Source: Terrabacter sp. Root85 (lineage in GTDB: Bacteria > Actinomycetota > Actinomycetes > Actinomycetales > Dermatophilaceae). From it: a stretch of DNA of 64,000 nucleotides. Each line of letters begins with the position of its first letter. Position 1 is the first letter of the stretch. The notes below the pieces were generated by a model. It saw only the letters and a list, made by a program, of their open reading frames with translations. It was not told where the DNA came from and did no database searches. Of the stretch, positions 1 through 8,033 are shown piece after piece. The stretch spans positions 186,001-250,000 of the forward strand of contig NZ_LMIW01000011.1 in NCBI RefSeq assembly GCF_001429185.1, given 5' to 3'. The position numbers and the translations under genes were made by a program.

Positions 1-446
1 TCGACCGGCCCCGTGGTGTAGCCGGTCGCCGGAAGCGGCGTGACGCGGTCGGTCCGCTCGTTGTAGCGGGCCACGGCGCCGGCCGCGACGTCGGCGTCCT
101 GGGCGACCGCGGCCTCGAGGAGCCGGCGCAGCGAGCCCGCGACGTACGTGTCGTCGCTGTCGACGAAGGCCACCCAGTCCCCGCGGGCCTCGTCGAGGCC
201 GAGGTTGCGCGGCGCCCCCGGGGCGCCGTCGTTGACGCCACGGTGCACGACGCGTACGCGATCGTCCTCGGCGGCCAGCCGGTCGGCGACGGCGCCGGTG
301 TCGTCCGTCGAGCCGTCGTCGACGACGAGGACCTCGACGTCGGGTCCCTCGCACGCGGCGAGGGCCGACCCGACGGCCCGCGGGAGCCGTGCGGCGTCGT
401 TGTGGACGTTGCAGATGACGGTCAGCAGGGGAGCGGCGGAGGGCAC
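1..446 (-). CDS. Glycosyltransferase family 2, N-terminal part (runs off left edge)
   Basis: Transfers a sugar from a nucleotide-activated donor, probably during surface glycan synthesis; substrate unknown. About 148 codons are in the window and no stop is reached. Read from the complement, the protein opens with the first beta strand of a GT-A fold (LLTVICNVHNDAARL), followed by the nucleotide-binding motif VVDDGSTDDT near residue 35 and a metal-binding DSDD near residue 100, all standard for family 2. The start is taken as GTG at 444-446, with GGAAGAG about 7 nt upstream; the reading frame is open further but no better start is seen. It is divergent from the acyltransferase at 640, so the two may share a promoter region. 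The acceptor-specific C-terminal part is outside the window. Confidence 0.8.
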   Translation of the reverse strand, partial: MPSAAPLLTVICNVHNDAARLPRAVGSALAACEGPDVEVLVVDDGSTDDTGAVADRLAAEDDRVRVVHRGVNDGAPGAPRNLGLDEARGDWVAFVDSDDTYVAGSLRRLLEAAVAQDADVAAGAVARYNERTDRVTPLPATGYTTGPV

Positions 447-639
447 GCAGGTTCTCTTCCGGTCGAGGAGGGTCGGCCCATCCTATGGGCCGTTGTCTGA
501 GCGGAGCCTGGGCTCGCGAACGCCCCACGAGCCCGGCGAATCGGTCTCCGGCAGGTTCGTGCGTTAGTTTGTCTGGGTCATTTCGCGGTGGGCAGGGGCA
601 CAGCCCGCACAGGAGTACCAGCAATCCGGAGTAGATCCA

Positions 640-2760
640 TTGGCACTGCCCGACAGACCGAGTGCGGCGATCGTCGGCGACGACAAGGACGTCGTCACCA
701 GCCCCCGAGAGATCCCCGCTCAGGTCGCCCAACCGCGCAGGGACATCCAGGCGCTGCGCGCCGTCGCAGTCGCGCTCGTCGTGGTCTACCACTCCTGGCC
801 GCAGCGGCTCACCGGAGGCTACGTCGGGGTCGACGTCTTCCTCGTGATCTCCGGCTTCCTCATCACGCTCCACCTCCTCGAACGTCCGATCCGTAGCGCC
901 AAAGATCTCTTCTCCTTCTGGTCTCGTCGCATCCGACGGCTCATCCCAGCGGCCACCCTCGTGCTCGTGACGACGCTCGCGGCGAGCATCGTCTGGCTTC
1001 CCCAGACGGTCCATGAGCGGGTGGCGAAGGAGGTCCTCGCCTCGGCGTTCTACGTCGAGAACTGGTTGCTCGCACTGACCTCGACCGACTATCTCGCGAC
1101 CGACCAGCTGCAGTCGCCGACCCAGCACTACTGGTCGCTGTCGGTGGAGGAGCAGTTCTACATCGTCTGGCCAGTGCTCATCGCCCTGGCCCTGCTCGTG
1201 TGCCGTCGCCGCGGGCTCTCGCTCCGCTTCCCACCGCTGCTGGTGATCGGCGTCGTCAGCCTGGCGTCCCTTGCCTTCTCCGCCTGGTTCACCCGAGAGG
1301 ACGCGGGTCAGGCCTACTTCGTCACCACGACCCGGGTGTGGGAGCTCGGGGTCGGGGCGGCGGTCGCTGCGGCGGTGCACGCCGGCCTTCGCGCCCGGGG
1401 CGCCGTCGTCCGCTCCCTGCTCGTCTGGGGAGGCCTCGCCGCCATTCTGTGGTCCGCCATGGCGTTCACCGACGAGACCTCCTTTCCGGGCGTCGCGGCA
1501 CTGGTGCCCACGTTGGGGACTGCGGCGGTCATCGCGGCAAGGTCCGACGACCTCCGAACTGGTCCACGGCGGCTCTGGTCCGGGCGTCACGTCCAGTGGC
1601 TCGGCGACGTCTCGTACTCGGTCTACCTGTGGCACTGGCCCGCCATCGTGATCGCGCCTTTCGTGCTCGACGAGGACGACATGCGGGCGTGGCAAAAGTG
1701 CGTCCTGATCGCCGGTGTGCTGTGCCTGTCGGGCCTGTCGAAACGCTGGGTCGAGGAGCCGTTCCGCTTCGCGCCGAAGCTGACTCAGAGCGTCAGGCGC
1801 TCCTTCGTGCTGCTCGGGGCCTGCCTCGCGCTCTCGGCCGGCCTCGCGGGCCTCGCCCTGTGGCACGGCCAGCGGGTCACTGAGTCTGCCGCGACCGTCG
1901 TCGTCGACCCTTCGGCGAGGTGCGTGGGTGCAGACTTCTTCCGCACCGCTGCCTGCGCCACCCGTGACATGCCATTGCTGACCACGCCGGTCGCAGCTGC
2001 CAAGGACAAACCCGAGGTCTACTCCGACGGCTGCTGGAACGAACGCCCGTTCACCCGACGAAAGGTGTGCGGCTACGGCCCACGCTCGACCCCCGTGCGG
2101 ATCGCCCTGTACGGCAACTCGCACGCGGGTGCCTGGTTTCCCCCGCTGCACACCCTGGCCCGCGAACGCGGATGGCGGATCGACACCTACCTCACCTCCG
2201 AGTGCTACTCGGTAGACGTGCCCATCTCCTTCAACCCGCCCGAGATCGGGGCGAACTGCCAAGCTTGGAACGACTGGACTCGCCAGCGCATCAACTCGGG
2301 GGGCTACGACCTCGTGGTCATGTCGGACCGTACGCTCCAACCACTGGTCGGTGTGCCCGCGAACCGCAAGACGGCCGTGGCGCAGCAGGCCTACCGACGT
2401 GTGCTCGAGGGCTTCGTTCGCCAAGGTCTGCGGGTGCTCGTCATTCGCGACACCCCGGACGCGGGAGGAAATGTGCCGGACTGCGTGGCCCGCTACGCGG
2501 ACGACCTCACGCGGTGCGGAATCGACGTGGACAAGGGCCTCGAACCCGACCCCCTGACCTCAGCAGCACTCCAGGGCGGGTTTCCCGCAGGAGCGGTGAG
2601 CACCCTGGATGCCACCAACCTGCTGTGCCAGACCGGCAGGTGTCCCGCCGTCGTCGGGGGTTTGATCACGTACTTCGATCACGGGCACATGACGACGCAG
2701 TACTCCATGACGCTCTACCCCGAGGTGGCCTCAGCGGTGACCAAGGCATTGCGCCCCTGA
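640..2760 (+). CDS. Acyltransferase 3 / SGNH fusion (OafA/YrhL type) O-acyltransferase
   Basis: Integral membrane O-acetyltransferase (706 aa) that moves acyl groups onto an extracytoplasmic glycan. Residues about 30-370 form the Acyl_transf_3 membrane domain: the first helix carries RDIQALRAVAVALVVVYHSW, which has the family's conserved RxxxALR and H, followed by GGYVGVDVFLVISGFLIT. The C-terminal part is an SGNH hydrolase-like domain, with the serine in GNSHAG (about residue 491) and the Asp/His pair in DHGHMT (about residue 679). The length is usual for this two-domain architecture. Start is TTG at 640 with GGAG about 9 nt upstream; no in-frame ATG or GTG lies before the first helix. Neighbouring glycosyltransferase genes support a role in cell-surface polysaccharide decoration. 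Confidence 0.88.
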   Translation: MALPDRPSAAIVGDDKDVVTSPREIPAQVAQPRRDIQALRAVAVALVVVYHSWPQRLTGGYVGVDVFLVISGFLITLHLLERPIRSAKDLFSFWSRRIRRLIPAATLVLVTTLAASIVWLPQTVHERVAKEVLASAFYVENWLLALTSTDYLATDQLQSPTQHYWSLSVEEQFYIVWPVLIALALLVCRRRGLSLRFPPLLVIGVVSLASLAFSAWFTREDAGQAYFVTTTRVWELGVGAAVAAAVHAGLRARGAVVRSLLVWGGLAAILWSAMAFTDETSFPGVAALVPTLGTAAVIAARSDDLRTGPRRLWSGRHVQWLGDVSYSVYLWHWPAIVIAPFVLDEDDMRAWQKCVLIAGVLCLSGLSKRWVEEPFRFAPKLTQSVRRSFVLLGACLALSAGLAGLALWHGQRVTESAATVVVDPSARCVGADFFRTAACATRDMPLLTTPVAAAKDKPEVYSDGCWNERPFTRRKVCGYGPRSTPVRIALYGNSHAGAWFPPLHTLARERGWRIDTYLTSECYSVDVPISFNPPEIGANCQAWNDWTRQRINSGGYDLVVMSDRTLQPLVGVPANRKTAVAQQAYRRVLEGFVRQGLRVLVIRDTPDAGGNVPDCVARYADDLTRCGIDVDKGLEPDPLTSAALQGGFPAGAVSTLDATNLLCQTGRCPAVVGGLITYFDHGHMTTQYSMTLYPEVASAVTKALRP

Positions 2761-2820
2761 CCTCAGGAGGAACGCCTGAGCGGCGGCCGGCCGACGTACA
2801 CGGTGTGCACGCCGTGGCGA

Positions 2821-4329
2821 CTACTTGACGGTGATCGCCAGGGACGCCGGCAGGTCGTAGAAGAGCTTGTAGCGGGTCTCCCACGGCTCGAAGTCGGGGT
2901 CGGGGGCATGGACCCACCGCCCGCCGTACGGTAGGTGCCGGAGCACGACGCTCGACGCGCCATCAGCCACGGCCGTCCGAGCGGTCGCCTGTCGCGCCGC
3001 CGAGGCTTCGTCGATGCGGTGGTAGATCTCGTAGCGAACGACGAAGGCCGTGACCCCGATGACCGCCGCAGCGGCAACGAGGATGTAGGCCGAGGTTCGA
3101 GCGGGGACGCGGCCCAGGCGTCGCAGGCCGACGCGTGCGAGCACGGCGACCGCCACGAGGAGAAGGACGTACGAGGGAACGAAGCACCTGGGCCCGAGCG
3201 GCTTCACCACCAGGAGCGGCGCGATGAGGAGGACGAAGCCAATGGTGACGAACAGCAGGAGCCGCCGGTCCTCGTGGTCCTCCACGGTGACCACGGCACA
3301 CGCCATCGTCACGAGCACGAGCACCAGGCTGGCGATTCCTCCCGACGTAAGAGCGGAGGCGTCGTGTGGCACCCACCACACGACGAGGACAGCGGCCACG
3401 AGGGCGACCACGCCGATGGCGCCGAAGAAGAGTCGGGCGGCGGCCCCGCTCGCGTGAGTCGCCCGGCGTGCCGCCACCAGGCCCAGCAGACCCAACAGGA
3501 CGACGTTGAGTGCGGTGTTGAGAGCGACGCCGTATGTCCCGATGATCGTGTCGAGCGAGATGAGCATCTGCTCCGTTCGGCTCCCGCCCTGCGACCCGAT
3601 CTTCTGGTAGCCATCCCCGCCTGAGAAGGCGCGACGATACGCGCCGTTCGAGAACATGGCGGCGGCCCCGAGCACCGCGCCCACGAAGAGGCACCACAGG
3701 GACCCCCCGACGCCTCGACGCGTGACGAGCGACCAGAGGACGCACCCGCCCGTGACGGCGACGACGAGGATCGTCACGTGCTCGATGAAGAGCTGGCCGA
3801 CGAAGGCGAGCAGGAAAAGAGCGACACCCCGCAGGACGGGGTGACTGGGGCGGTCGGAGATCCGCGTCAGCGCAGACCGGACGGCCACCATGACGCCCAG
3901 CATTGAAAGCGTCGCGAGCATGTAGTTGCTGAAACCCGAGGTCCAGACGATGCCCTGGCGCCAGACGTCGACAGGGGTCGCGAGCAGGAGCGCATAGACG
4001 AGCACGTATCCGGTGAGCGTCCGGAAACGAGCGAGGTGCAGGACGAGGAAGGCGGCCGCTGCCACCGCCAGGGCCATCGTCACCGCCACCGCGGCACTCG
4101 ACCTCGTGAGGACGAGGACGGCGAGGTTGCCGGCGTAGCGGCCGTTGTAGTCGGCGAAGAAGGTCGACAGCCGGTCGACGCCGATCTGCGAGCCCCAGGC
4201 CCAGTCGTCCCCGCTGTAGGGGAACAGGTCGGCGAGCACGCCGAAGGTCACGACGATGACGGCCAGGACCACGACCTCGAGCCCCCGCGGCAGCCGCTCC
4301 GCCGGCCCGCGCCACACGATCGGGTTCAC
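2821..4329 (-). CDS. Polytopic membrane protein, probable GtrII/DUF6056-like glycosyltransferase
   Basis: 502 aa with about a dozen hydrophobic helices. The short loop after the first helix contains FPYSGDDWAWG and NGRYAGN; acidic pairs at this position are typical of membrane GT-C type transferases, so I infer a lipid-linked sugar transferase resembling DUF6056 or GtrII proteins. It is the last gene of a three-gene operon read right to left: GtrB-like (5815-4763), GtrA (4766-4326) and this one, each overlapping the next by 4 nt (ATGA). In phage and bacterial gtr clusters, GtrB makes undecaprenyl-phosphate-glucose, GtrA flips it and the third, variable protein attaches the sugar. The position matches that third role; exact family and acceptor are uncertain. 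Confidence 0.65.
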   Translation of the reverse strand: MNPIVWRGPAERLPRGLEVVVLAVIVVTFGVLADLFPYSGDDWAWGSQIGVDRLSTFFADYNGRYAGNLAVLVLTRSSAAVAVTMALAVAAAAFLVLHLARFRTLTGYVLVYALLLATPVDVWRQGIVWTSGFSNYMLATLSMLGVMVAVRSALTRISDRPSHPVLRGVALFLLAFVGQLFIEHVTILVVAVTGGCVLWSLVTRRGVGGSLWCLFVGAVLGAAAMFSNGAYRRAFSGGDGYQKIGSQGGSRTEQMLISLDTIIGTYGVALNTALNVVLLGLLGLVAARRATHASGAAARLFFGAIGVVALVAAVLVVWWVPHDASALTSGGIASLVLVLVTMACAVVTVEDHEDRRLLLFVTIGFVLLIAPLLVVKPLGPRCFVPSYVLLLVAVAVLARVGLRRLGRVPARTSAYILVAAAAVIGVTAFVVRYEIYHRIDEASAARQATARTAVADGASSVVLRHLPYGGRWVHAPDPDFEPWETRYKLFYDLPASLAITVK

Positions 4330-4766
4330 CTGGTCGTTCCGACCACGGCGCCGTCCGCCGACGCGTCGACGTCACTGAACGGGTCGCGGTCACGCATGAG
4401 ATGGCTTCCTAGCAGGTACGAGAACGGGATGGCGCAGATCCCTGCGATCAGAGGTGCGAGCCGCACGTTGACGTGAAGCAGCTCGACGAGCCCCACGACC
4501 CCCACCGAGGTGAAGAGGATGTTCGGGAGGTTGGAGAGTGGGAAGAGCAGGTATCTCTTCCACGTCGGCCTGACGTGGTAGGTGAATCGACAGTTCATGA
4601 GGAAGGAGAAACTGATGGAGACGAACCAGCCCACGACGTGGGCGACGAGGTATGGGGCGACCTGGACGATGAGCAGGTAGATGCCGTAGTAGACCCCCGT
4701 GTTGAGCACTCCGACCAGTGCGAACCGCATCAGGGGACGGAAGTGCTCGTCGATCATCGCCCTCAT
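4326..4766 (-). CDS. GtrA family membrane protein (putative polyprenyl-phosphate-sugar flippase)
   Basis: 146 aa, four hydrophobic helices filling almost the whole protein. The first helix region (LMRFALVGVLNTGVYYGIYL) has the conserved F/G/N pattern that identifies GtrA/DPMS family proteins, and NCRFTYH follows helix three as in the family. GtrA proteins are thought to move undecaprenyl-phosphate-linked glucose across the cytoplasmic membrane. The start ATG overlaps the stop of the upstream GtrB-like gene, and its own stop overlaps the next start, indicating translational coupling. The family assignment is secure; the transported lipid sugar is inferred from the neighbours. Confidence 0.88.
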   Translation of the reverse strand: MRAMIDEHFRPLMRFALVGVLNTGVYYGIYLLIVQVAPYLVAHVVGWFVSISFSFLMNCRFTYHVRPTWKRYLLFPLSNLPNILFTSVGVVGLVELLHVNVRLAPLIAGICAIPFSYLLGSHLMRDRDPFSDVDASADGAVVGTTR

Positions 4767-5815
4767 GTCGACGTGTGGCCGGTCTCGGCCAGGTCGACGA
4801 CCTCGGGCTCCTCATCGAGCGACCCGTCGAACGCGTGTGGCGCGATCTGGGGGCTCGCCATGGACCCTTGGCTGTCGTAGGAGAGCAGGAAGATCGGGCG
4901 TCGTTTGGTCTCGTTGAAGATCCGGCCGACGTACTCTCCGATGATCCCGAGCGTCAGCAGCTGGACCCCGCCCATGAGAGAGCTGATCGCGATGGTCGTC
5001 ACGTAACCGGGGGTGTCGACGCCGTTGATGAGGGCCGCCAGGAGAATCCACATCGAGTATGCGACGGTGATGCAGATGACGATCACGCCCATCCAGATGG
5101 CCAGACGGAGCGGTCTGCTGTTGAACGAGAGCACACCTTCGATCGCGTAGTTGAACAGCGATCGCATGGTCCACGTCGACGCGTCCCGTGAGCTCGCGAC
5201 GTCGTCGTACTTGATCTCCATCTGGGAGAAGCCCACCCACGCGAACATGCCCTTGGAGAAGCGGTGCACCTCGCCGAGCTGGAGCAGGGCGTCCACGCAG
5301 CGGCGGCTGATGAGGCGGAAGTCCCCGGCGCCGTCGGTCAGGCGGACCTCCATGAGGCCGTTGACCAGGCGGTAGTAGAGGCGGGACACGCTCTTGCGGA
5401 CGACCTTCTCTTGGCCTCGCGTGCGTCGGGCGACGACTTGGTCCCAGCCCCGACGTCCGTAGTCGAGCATCGCCGGGATGAGCTCCGGCGGATGCTGGAG
5501 GTCGGCGTCCATGATGATGACGAACCGTCCGCGCGCCGCCTGCAACCCGGCGTACATAGCCGCTTCCTTGCCGAAGTTGCGGCTCAGGCCCAACGCTCGC
5601 ACCCGTGGGTCCGAGGTCGCCATCGATCCCGCGAGCAGGCGCGTGTCGTCGCGGCTGCCGTCGTCGACGAGCAGGATCTCCCAGGAGCCGACCCGGTCGG
5701 ACAACTCGTTGACGAGGGCCGAGTAGAGGGCTTCGAGGGTCGCTTCCTCGTTGTAGCAGGGGACCACGATGGACAGTTCCACGGCGCGGTCCGACGACTC
5801 AGTTCTCCCCTCCAC
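4763..5815 (-). CDS. GtrB/DPM1-like polyprenyl-phosphate glycosyltransferase
   Basis: 350 aa. Residues about 12-240 are a GT2 domain: LSIVVPCYNEEATL, the nucleotide-binding LLVDDGSRDDT, and MDADLQHPPE, the metal-binding motif characteristic of polyprenyl-phosphate sugar transferases. It ends with two membrane helices (about 240-310), the arrangement found in GtrB and bactoprenol glucosyl transferases. Expected reaction: UDP-glucose (or another donor) plus undecaprenyl phosphate. It starts at GTG 5815; TAGAGT lies 8 nt upstream at 5824-5829, so the mRNA is probably leaderless. First gene of a gtrB-gtrA-transferase operon, divergent from the GMC oxidoreductase. Confidence 0.88.
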   Translation of the reverse strand: MEGRTESSDRAVELSIVVPCYNEEATLEALYSALVNELSDRVGSWEILLVDDGSRDDTRLLAGSMATSDPRVRALGLSRNFGKEAAMYAGLQAARGRFVIIMDADLQHPPELIPAMLDYGRRGWDQVVARRTRGQEKVVRKSVSRLYYRLVNGLMEVRLTDGAGDFRLISRRCVDALLQLGEVHRFSKGMFAWVGFSQMEIKYDDVASSRDASTWTMRSLFNYAIEGVLSFNSRPLRLAIWMGVIVICITVAYSMWILLAALINGVDTPGYVTTIAISSLMGGVQLLTLGIIGEYVGRIFNETKRRPIFLLSYDSQGSMASPQIAPHAFDGSLDEEPEVVDLAETGHTST

Positions 5816-5823
5816 GGGAGGCC

Positions 5824-5829
5824 ACTCTA
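5824..5829 (-). promoter_or_regulatory. Putative -10 element of the gtr operon
   Basis: TAGAGT on the complement, ending 8 nt before the GTG at 5815. The spacing suits transcription starting at or next to the start codon. No convincing -35 is seen. Confidence 0.5.
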
Positions 5830-5911
5830 CACGCGGCCGACCACGGGCCCGGACACTCGCCGAGCCGTCGCCCGGAACTTACTGTCGGTAGCCTAGGGGT
5901 GTTCGGACCGT

Positions 5912-5917
5912 TAGCCT
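5912..5917 (+). promoter_or_regulatory. Putative -10 element of the GMC oxidoreductase gene
   Basis: TAGCCT, 7 nt before the ATG at 5925. There is no Shine-Dalgarno in this gap, so a leaderless transcript is likely. Confidence 0.5.
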
Positions 5918-5924
5918 GACGTCC

Positions 5925-7598
5925 ATGGAGACCGTCCACGACCACGACGTCGTCGTCATCGGGTCCGGCTTCGGCGGGTCCGTGGCCGCGCTGCGTCTCG
6001 CCGAGAAGGGCTACGGCGTCCACGTCTACGAGGCGGGCCGCCGCTTCGAGGACGACGACTTCGCCCGGACGAGCTGGGACGTGCGCCGCTACCTCTGGGC
6101 ACCGCGCCTCGGCCTCTTCGGGGTCCAGCGCATCCACCGGCTGCCCGACTGCCTCGTCCTCGCGGGCGCCGGCGTCGGTGGTGGGTCGCTCAACTACGCC
6201 AACACCCTCTACGTGCCGCCGGCGCCGTTCTTCCGCGACCGCCAGTGGGGGCACATCACCGACTGGCAGGCCGAGCTCGCGCCGCACTACGCGACGGCCC
6301 AGCGCATGCTCGGGGTGACCGTCAACCCGTGCGACGGCCCGGTCGAGCAGCTGATGCGCGACACGGCGACCGACCTCGGTGTCGGCGAGACGTTCCGCAA
6401 GACGCCGGTCGGCGTCTTCTTCGGCGAGCCGGGCAAACGCGTCCCCGACCCCTACTTCGGCGGTGAGGGCCCGGCCCGCACCGGGTGCACGGAGTGCGGC
6501 AACTGCATGGTCGGGTGCCGCGTCGGTGCCAAGAACACCCTCGTCAAGAACTACCTCGCGCTCGCCGAGCGACGCGGTGTCAGCATCGAGCCGCTGCGCA
6601 CGGTGACCCGGGTGCGGCCGCTCGACCCGGCTGCGCCGGAGCAGGGGTATGCCGTCACGACCGTCCGCAGCGGCTCGTGGGGTCGGCGTCGGGCGGGGGA
6701 GCGCACCGTCACGGCCGGCCAGGTCGTCGTCGCGGCAGGGGCGTGGGGCACGGCCCAGCTGCTCCAGGCCATGAAGGCCGAGCCCGAGGGGCGGGGGCTG
6801 CCGCGCCTGTCGGACACGCTCGGGGAGCTGACCCGCACGAACTCGGAGGCCCTCGGTGGGGCGATGACGGCGCGGGTGCCCGACGGCGTCGACCTGACGC
6901 GAGGCGTGGCGATCACGTCGAGCTTTCACGTCAACGACACGACGCACGTCGAGAACTGCCGCTACGGCAAGGGGTCCAACCTCATGGGAGCGCTCGCCGT
7001 CATGCAGGTCGACGGCGGCGGACGCGTCCCCCGCTGGGTGCGTTTCGCCGGCACCGTCGCGCGCCACCCGTGGGTCTTCGCCCGGTCGCTGTCGAGCCGG
7101 CGCTGGAGCGAGCGCACCGTCATCGCCCTCGTCATGCAGAGCAGCGACAACTCGATCAAGGTGCGCCGCCGGCGCGGCCTCCTCGGGTGGCACCTGACCT
7201 CGACGCAGGGCCACGGCGAACCCAACCCGACCTTCATCCCCGAGGGCAACGAGGCAGTGCGCGCCATGGCGGCGCGGCTCGAGCGCACGACGGGGGAGCG
7301 GGCCTGGCCCGGGTCGTCGGTCGGCGAGGTCCTCGACATCCCGATGACGGCGCACTTCCTCGGTGGGGCGGTCATCTCGGACTCGCCGGAGCGCGGGGTC
7401 GTCGACCCGTACCAGCGGGTGTGGGGCTACCCCGGCCTGCACGTGCTCGACGGATCGGCCGTCTCGGCGAACCTCGGGGTCAACCCGAGCCTGACCATCA
7501 CGGCGCAGGCCGAGCGGGCCGTGTCGCTGTGGCCCCTGCGTGGCGAGGCCGACCGGCGCCCGGCCCAGGGCGAGGCCTACCGACTCGTCGACGCCTGA
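5925..7598 (+). CDS. GMC family oxidoreductase, cholesterol-oxidase (ChoD)-like
   Basis: 557 aa flavoprotein. The N-terminus is an FAD-binding Rossmann fold (VVIGSGFGGSVAALRLAEKG, then an acidic E at the end of strand two), followed by GAGVGGGSLNYAN, typical of GMC enzymes. Around residues 187-205 lies a cysteine-rich stretch, CTECGNCMVGCRVGAKNTL, also seen in mycobacterial ChoD-type proteins. The C-terminus has the expected HFLGGAVISD and SANLGVNPSLTI motifs near the active site. The family would suggest oxidation of a sterol-like or other bulky alcohol, but many ChoD-like proteins are not proven cholesterol oxidases. No secretion signal, so probably cytoplasmic. A single-gene unit, apparently leaderless, followed by a 435-bp spacer. 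Confidence 0.85.
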   Translation: METVHDHDVVVIGSGFGGSVAALRLAEKGYGVHVYEAGRRFEDDDFARTSWDVRRYLWAPRLGLFGVQRIHRLPDCLVLAGAGVGGGSLNYANTLYVPPAPFFRDRQWGHITDWQAELAPHYATAQRMLGVTVNPCDGPVEQLMRDTATDLGVGETFRKTPVGVFFGEPGKRVPDPYFGGEGPARTGCTECGNCMVGCRVGAKNTLVKNYLALAERRGVSIEPLRTVTRVRPLDPAAPEQGYAVTTVRSGSWGRRRAGERTVTAGQVVVAAGAWGTAQLLQAMKAEPEGRGLPRLSDTLGELTRTNSEALGGAMTARVPDGVDLTRGVAITSSFHVNDTTHVENCRYGKGSNLMGALAVMQVDGGGRVPRWVRFAGTVARHPWVFARSLSSRRWSERTVIALVMQSSDNSIKVRRRRGLLGWHLTSTQGHGEPNPTFIPEGNEAVRAMAARLERTTGERAWPGSSVGEVLDIPMTAHFLGGAVISDSPERGVVDPYQRVWGYPGLHVLDGSAVSANLGVNPSLTITAQAERAVSLWPLRGEADRRPAQGEAYRLVDA

Positions 7599-8033
7599 GC
7601 GCGTCCGGGCTGCCGGGCCGCGACCCTGCCGTGCGGTCGACGGTGCCCTGACCCCCGCAGGTGCACACACGACCGGACCACCCCAGCGAGTGCCGCTCCT
7701 GCTCTTCTCGGCCGTCACCGGGAGCCTGTGGTACCGCTGACCGGTCGGGTCGGGGCGCACCCGCCCGGGAGATGAGGGAGGGTGAGGCCGTCACCCCTCA
7801 GAGACGGCCCCACCCGACGGTGCGGGCTAGCAACCGGTCGAGAAACAGCCCGGCACCGCGCTGACAACGACGCAGGCCGAGGGGGGTTACGGCATCTGCC
7901 ATTTATTTGCCGAAGTTGTCGAAACCGCTTCCCGGACGCAGTGACGACGGGGCCATTCGACCTGGTCGTCGAGTGGCCCCGTCGTCACGGGTGCCGCCTG
8001 GTGCGGCCTGGTGCCGGCTCGTCCCAGCGGCCG
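7599..8033. other. Intergenic spacer with two hairpins
   Basis: 435 bp between convergent genes with no credible coding sequence on either strand. It holds an imperfect 13-bp hairpin at 7780-7815 (one mismatch), which may terminate the GMC gene, and a stronger hairpin at 7941-7988 next to the ABC gene. The stretch 7885-7930 is locally AT-richer than its surroundings but shows nothing I can name. Confidence 0.6.
7941..7988 (-). terminator. Terminator hairpin downstream of the ABC exporter operon
   Basis: 21-bp arms beginning GTGACGACGGGGCCA with one mismatch and a 6-nt loop. It sits 46 bp past the stop of the ABC gene, with no U tract, as usual for high-GC actinobacteria. It could act in both directions between the convergent genes. 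Confidence 0.75.
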
